A stretch of 64,000 nucleotides of DNA from VRUE01 sp963699225 (GTDB lineage Bacteria; Actinomycetota; Thermoleophilia; Solirubrobacterales; 70-9): assembly GCA_963699225.1 (NCBI GenBank), contig OY969423.1, forward strand, positions 248,001 through 312,000, in the 5' to 3' direction. Under the pieces are notes generated by a model. That model was not told the DNA's origin and made no database searches. It worked only from the letters and a program-made list of their open reading frames with translations. This document shows positions 60,584 through 64,000 of the stretch, one piece after another (within the stretch, counting starts at the first letter, position 1; every line of letters begins with the position of its first letter). The position numbers and the translations under genes were made by a program.

Positions 60584-62394
60584 GCGCAGTGCAGAACACC
60601 AACGATTTTCCCGCCCTGAGGGCAAATGGCTTCCGCGACACCTGGTGCGGACGGGTGCTCGGCGACCGCGTTGGGGGCGAGGCCCGCGTGGCCGGCTGGG
60701 TGCACCGCCGTCGCGACCACGGCGGCCTGATCTTCATCGACCTGCGTGACCGCACCGGCATCCTGCAGCTCGTCTTCCACCCCGAGGACGCGGGCGGGGC
60801 TTTTGAGCTCGGTCACAGGTTGCGCGCCGAGGACGTGCTCAGCGTCAGCGGCACGGTGGTTGAGCGCTCGCCGGAGACGGTCAACCCCGACCTGCCGACG
60901 GGCGCGGTGGAGCTGAAGGTGACGAGCGCTGAGTTGCTCGCCGACGCCGAGACGCCGCCCTTCCAGATCGAGGGATTCGCCGGCGAGGTCGGCGAGGACG
61001 CGCGGCTGCGCCACCGCTACCTCGACCTGCGCCGCGAGCAGATGCGCGAGGCGCTGGTGCTGCGCCACCGTGTCACCGCGGCGATGCGCGAGTTCCTCGA
61101 TGGTGAGGGCTTCCTCGACATCGAGACCCCGGTGCTGACCCGCTCTACCCCGGAGGGCGCCCGCGACTTCCTCGTCCCCAGCCGCATGCAACAGGGCTCC
61201 TTCTACGCGCTGCCCCAGTCCCCGCAGCTCTTCAAGCAGTTGTTGATGGTCGCTGGCTTCGAGCGCTATTACCAAGTGGCGCGCTGCTTCCGCGACGAGG
61301 ACCTGCGCGCCGACCGCCAGCCCGACTTCACCCAGCTCGACATCGAGATGTCCTTCGTCGAGGTCGACGACGTGCTCGAGGCCAACGAACGGTTGCTGGC
61401 CCACGTCTTTGGGCGCGTCGGCGGCCCCTCGCTGCAGTTGCCGCTGCGCCGTCTGCCTTACGACGAGGCGATCTCGCGCTACGGCACCGACCGCCCCGAC
61501 ACACGCTTTGGCGTCGAGCTCGTTGACCTCGACGACATCCTGGCGGGGACCGAGTTCAAGGTCTTCGCCTCGGTGATCGGCGGCGGTGGCACGGTGCGTG
61601 GCATCAACGCCGGCCGCCGCGAGATGCCGCGCTCGGCGCTCGACGGTCTGATTTCCCGCGCCCAGGAGCTTGGCGCCAAGGGTCTCGTCTGGGCTTTCCG
61701 CGAGGGCGACGGCTGGCGCTCGCCGACGGCGAAGTTTCTCTCCACCGAGGAGCTGAGCGCGCTCAACGAGCGCCTCGGCGCCGAGGAGGGTGACCTGCTG
61801 CTCGTCGTCGCCGACAAGCCCAAGGTCGCCAACGCCGTTCTCGCCCAGCTTCGCCTCGATCTCGCCGCCGAGTTCGGCCTCATTCCAGAGGGCAGCGACG
61901 ACCTGCTTTGGATTGTCGATTGGCCGCTGATGGAGGCAAACGAGGAGGGCGGTTGGGACCCGCTGCACCATCCGTTCACCGCTCCCGCCGCCGGCTTTGA
62001 CCTGGATAGTCCCGGCGACGCCCGTGCCCAGGCCTACGACTTGGTCTGGAACGGCCAGGAGATGGGCGGCGGCTCGATCCGTATCAGCGACGCCGGCCTG
62101 CAGGGCAAGGTCTTTGCCGCCCTCGGAATCGACGAGGCCGAAGCTGAGGGCCGTTTCGGTTTCCTGCTCGAGGCGCTGCGCTATGGCGCGCCGCCACACG
62201 GCGGCATCGCCTACGGCCTCGACCGCCTCGTCCAGCGCCTCGCCGACGCCGACTCGATCCGCGACGTAATCGCCTTCCCCAAGACCGCCTCCGGCGCCGA
62301 CGCGCTCACCGGTGCGCCCGCCCCGGTCGATGAGCCGCAGCTGCGCGAGGTGGGGCTGCAGCTTCGCGCCAAGCTGCCTCCCGCCGGGGGATGA
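60580..62394 (+). CDS. aspS: Aspartyl-tRNA synthetase, probably non-discriminating
   Basis: 604 aa, bacterial type with the GAD insertion. The N-terminal OB-fold anticodon domain reads WVHRRRDHGGLIFIDLRDR; the His at residue 47 matches the residue linked to relaxed Asp/Asn tRNA recognition, where discriminating enzymes usually have Leu. The catalytic core has SPQLFKQLLMVAGFERYYQ, CFRDEDLRADRQPDFTQLD (motif 2), GGGSIRI and GIAYGLDR (motif 3). If non-discriminating, it would charge tRNA-Asn with Asp for repair by GatCAB, and no asparaginyl-tRNA synthetase would be needed. Confidence 0.94.
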   Translation: MSAVQNTNDFPALRANGFRDTWCGRVLGDRVGGEARVAGWVHRRRDHGGLIFIDLRDRTGILQLVFHPEDAGGAFELGHRLRAEDVLSVSGTVVERSPETVNPDLPTGAVELKVTSAELLADAETPPFQIEGFAGEVGEDARLRHRYLDLRREQMREALVLRHRVTAAMREFLDGEGFLDIETPVLTRSTPEGARDFLVPSRMQQGSFYALPQSPQLFKQLLMVAGFERYYQVARCFRDEDLRADRQPDFTQLDIEMSFVEVDDVLEANERLLAHVFGRVGGPSLQLPLRRLPYDEAISRYGTDRPDTRFGVELVDLDDILAGTEFKVFASVIGGGGTVRGINAGRREMPRSALDGLISRAQELGAKGLVWAFREGDGWRSPTAKFLSTEELSALNERLGAEEGDLLLVVADKPKVANAVLAQLRLDLAAEFGLIPEGSDDLLWIVDWPLMEANEEGGWDPLHHPFTAPAAGFDLDSPGDARAQAYDLVWNGQEMGGGSIRISDAGLQGKVFAALGIDEAEAEGRFGFLLEALRYGAPPHGGIAYGLDRLVQRLADADSIRDVIAFPKTASGADALTGAPAPVDEPQLREVGLQLRAKLPPAGG

Positions 62395-62681
62395 GCTTCG
62401 CGGGGCGGATCCGGGCGCTGTTCGGGGGTCGCTCGCCCGGGCCCGGAGTCACCCCTGTCCACGTCGATGACCCGCGCTTCGACAGCTGGGAGGTGGTGCG
62501 CGACTTCGCCGATGTGAAGACCGCTCGCGCCTGGCACCAAGCGCTCGAGGACGCTCGCATCGAGGCGGTCCTCACGGTCGACTGGCCGCTTGATCGCTTC
62601 GGCAACGGCGACATCGCCCTGCGGGTCCGCCCCGAGGACTGGAGCGAGGCCGAGCTACTGCTCTCCAACCTCGACGATTGA
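62391..62681 (+). CDS. Small DUF2007-like protein
   Basis: 96 aa; ATG overlaps the aspS stop (ATGA). The core (WEVVRDFADVKTARAWHQALEDARIEAVL ... GDIALRVRPEDWSEAELLLSNL) resembles short DUF2007-type putative signal-transducing proteins: beta strand, helix, then strand and a C-terminal helix. No catalytic residues evident. Probably co-transcribed with the two synthetase genes. Confidence 0.65.
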   Translation: MSFAGRIRALFGGRSPGPGVTPVHVDDPRFDSWEVVRDFADVKTARAWHQALEDARIEAVLTVDWPLDRFGNGDIALRVRPEDWSEAELLLSNLDD

Positions 62682-62719
62682 TCCTCGCCGACGCGCCTGC
62701 GCGGTGCTACGGTTCGGCC

Positions 62720-62880
62720 AGAGGCTCGAGCCCGTACGAGAGCCGTCTCACCGTTTGACCCAACACAAACGGCGCGGGAGCTGATCTCTCTCGGTCCTGT
62801 GGGACTGCGAGGAGGCACCCACCCTTTACTTCAAGGGATCAAAGCCAGAGGCGGTACCGGCGGGCTGGAGTCTCCTTTGC
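62720..62880 (+). ncRNA. ssrS: Candidate 6S RNA
   Basis: The closing stem (62720-62734 with 62861-62875: CTCGAGCCCG opposite CGGGCTGGAG) encloses features in 6S order: a 7-bp hairpin CCGTTTG/CAAACGG on the 5' side, an apical hairpin built on CTCG-GTCC/GGAC-CGAG, and on the 3' side the CACCCACC segment with a small CCCTT/AAGGG hairpin. E. coli 6S has the same GCTCGGTCC apical hairpin and an AAGGG(T/A)TCAA motif at this place. TACGGT (62708-62713) ends 7 nt before the predicted 5' end. 6S RNA mimics an open promoter to hold RNA polymerase. Judged by eye only. Confidence 0.6.
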
Positions 62881-62956
62881 GTCCCCGGTCACACGGAATT
62901 GACCCGCAGCGCACCACCCGTGCACCGCGTCCCTTCACCATCGGTGGCGATGTCGG

Positions 62957-63928
62957 ATGCGCCCTCCAAAAACCGTCTCAGGGACGGCAAAAGGGGGGGC
63001 GGACGGGAGCGGAGACGCGAATACGTCGGATGAGCCTGTCGATCGGCGGGTCGCTCGACTAGCGAAAGAGCAGCACGGTGTCGTGGCGCGACGACAGCTC
63101 GAACTGCTCGGCATCGGCCGAGGGTGGATTGAAGGCAGGTTGCGGCGAGGGCAGTTGCACTCGGTCCACAATGGTGTCTACGCCGTTGGCCACGGTTTGA
63201 TCGCGAAGAAAGGGCGATGGATGGCCGCCGTTTTGGCCTGCGGCGACGGGGCGGTGCTGAGCCATCGTGCCGCGGGACAGTTGTTGGGAGTTATTCCGCC
63301 CGGCGATGGCTTGCCCGAAGTGACACGTCCGAAGGGTTGGAGGCCGCAGCCGGGGATCGTCCAGCATCGTTCGCCGCTTTCCCCGGACGAAGTGGAAGTC
63401 GTGGCCGGGGTTTCGGTGACGGGACTCTCGCGGACGCTGCTCGACCTCGCGTCGATCCTGTCTCGGGAGCGGCTCGAAGGGGCGTTGAACGAGGCCGAAG
63501 TGCTTGGGCTCACCGATCGCATTTCCGTCCCCGCGCTCTTGGCGCGGTATCCGCGTAAGCCGGGAACGGTGATGCTACGCGCGATCCTCGATGACGCCGG
63601 CAGACCCCGTGGCGTGACGCGGCGCGAGTTGGAGCGCCGGTTCGCCGAGGCTCTGTCATCGACCGATCTTCCCCGACCCCACCGCAATGCAGACGTGGCG
63701 GTGGCCGGGCGGTTCTTCGAGGTCGATTGCCTCTGGCGGGCTCAGCGTCTGATCGTCGAGCTCGACGGCGGTTTTGTGCATGGGACGTGGAGGGCCTCCG
63801 AACGGGATCGCGAAAGAGACCGGCTTCTGCAGGTCGACGGCTGGCGCGTGGTGCGGATCACCTGGCGCCAGCTGCGCGACGATGCCCCCGCTGTTGTGGC
63901 CGATCTGCGCAGGCTGCTGCGTCAATGA
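62957..63928 (+). CDS. AbiEi-like N-domain fused to DUF559 (Vsr-like) domain
   Basis: 323 aa. Residues ~28-90 form the AbiEi-type winged helix (VDRRVARLAKEQHGVVARRQLELLGIGRGWIEGRL ... LHSVHNGVYAVGH). A middle domain has LSHRAAGQLLGV. The last ~90 residues are DUF559/Vsr-like (FFEVDCLWRAQRLIVELDGGFVHG ... RDRERDRLLQVDGWRVVRITWRQL) with the Asp and Glu expected of an endonuclease core. No AbiEii toxin gene follows, so it is an orphan. The exact start is uncertain: the first ~27 residues look non-conserved. Confidence 0.8.
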   Translation: MRPPKTVSGTAKGGADGSGDANTSDEPVDRRVARLAKEQHGVVARRQLELLGIGRGWIEGRLRRGQLHSVHNGVYAVGHGLIAKKGRWMAAVLACGDGAVLSHRAAGQLLGVIPPGDGLPEVTRPKGWRPQPGIVQHRSPLSPDEVEVVAGVSVTGLSRTLLDLASILSRERLEGALNEAEVLGLTDRISVPALLARYPRKPGTVMLRAILDDAGRPRGVTRRELERRFAEALSSTDLPRPHRNADVAVAGRFFEVDCLWRAQRLIVELDGGFVHGTWRASERDRERDRLLQVDGWRVVRITWRQLRDDAPAVVADLRRLLRQ

Positions 63929-63951
63929 GCCAGGGCTCCTACCCTGTAGCG

Positions 63952-64000
63952 ATGGATCGGGAGCTGCTTGACGCCTATCTGCACGACCGCAGTCGCCTCG
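63952..64000 (+). CDS. Start of an unidentified gene (3' end outside window)
   Basis: ATG 63952 with TACCCT (63940-63945) 6 nt upstream, the leaderless layout common in this window. The first residues read MDRELLDAYLHDRSRL; too short to identify. Confidence 0.4.
   Translation, partial: MDRELLDAYLHDRSRL

Noticed and set aside
60196..62199. 667-codon minus-strand frame opposite aspS
   Set aside because: Shadow of an unmistakable synthetase gene; no recognisable domain.

Overview
The window is high-GC DNA with actinobacterial gene content: a CeoB/CeoC-type TrkA pair beside APC permeases, an MBL hydrolase-hisS-aspS run, many GTG/TTG starts, and many genes whose start codon follows a TAnnnT -10 box by only 6-9 nt. 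Large secreted PD40/YWTD propellers and DUF11-like proteins suggest class Thermoleophilia (Solirubrobacterales-like). That placement is an inference; there is no rRNA to confirm it.

Region 1 (1-28,825) is an array of secreted proteins built from tandem units of 10.1 and 10.5 kb. Each unit reads: hairpin, large beta-propeller protein, ATGA-coupled DUF11-like protein, a 301-aa secreted protein, a 206-aa secreted protein, a PEBP-like lipoprotein, and a ~276-aa secreted protein. Unit A enters the window truncated, units B and C follow, and a fourth unit survives only as a start-codon remnant near 26,614. Two more members of the 301-aa family and a strong hairpin close the array. The striking feature is a ~4.5 kb core (second half of the DUF11-like gene through the lipoprotein gene) that is virtually identical in all three units; I could find one base difference. 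The propeller genes, the first ~410 codons of the DUF11-like genes and the ~276-aa genes are clearly diverged between units. This points to gene conversion or very recent recombination producing constant and variable segments in one surface-protein locus.

Region 2 (28,871-37,574) holds two APC permease-UspA fusions, two TrkA/RCK proteins (probable K+ transport and control), a ferredoxin-reductase-type flavoprotein, three small lipoproteins and a tRNA-Gln(CTG). Region 3 (37,571-46,644) has a heterodimeric ABC exporter, a small secreted protein, a GH92 alpha-mannosidase coupled to a GT-C glycosyltransferase and a GtrA protein, and a small hypothetical gene.

Region 4 (46,822-56,137) carries a divergent LeuRS-like enzyme, a GNAT-like protein, a ~425-nt transcribed-looking non-coding interval bounded by a promoter and terminator, threonine synthase, an ETF-quinone oxidoreductase lacking one cluster cysteine, and a secreted clan-A glycoside hydrolase with a PLL-like lectin propeller. 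Region 5 (56,282-64,000) has a tRNA with anticodon CAT, an M29 aminopeptidase, a formimidoyltransferase-like enzyme, a small membrane protein, an MBL hydrolase, hisS, aspS (probably non-discriminating), a DUF2007-like protein, a candidate 6S RNA and an AbiEi-DUF559 protein. No transposase, integrase, CRISPR array or rRNA was found.
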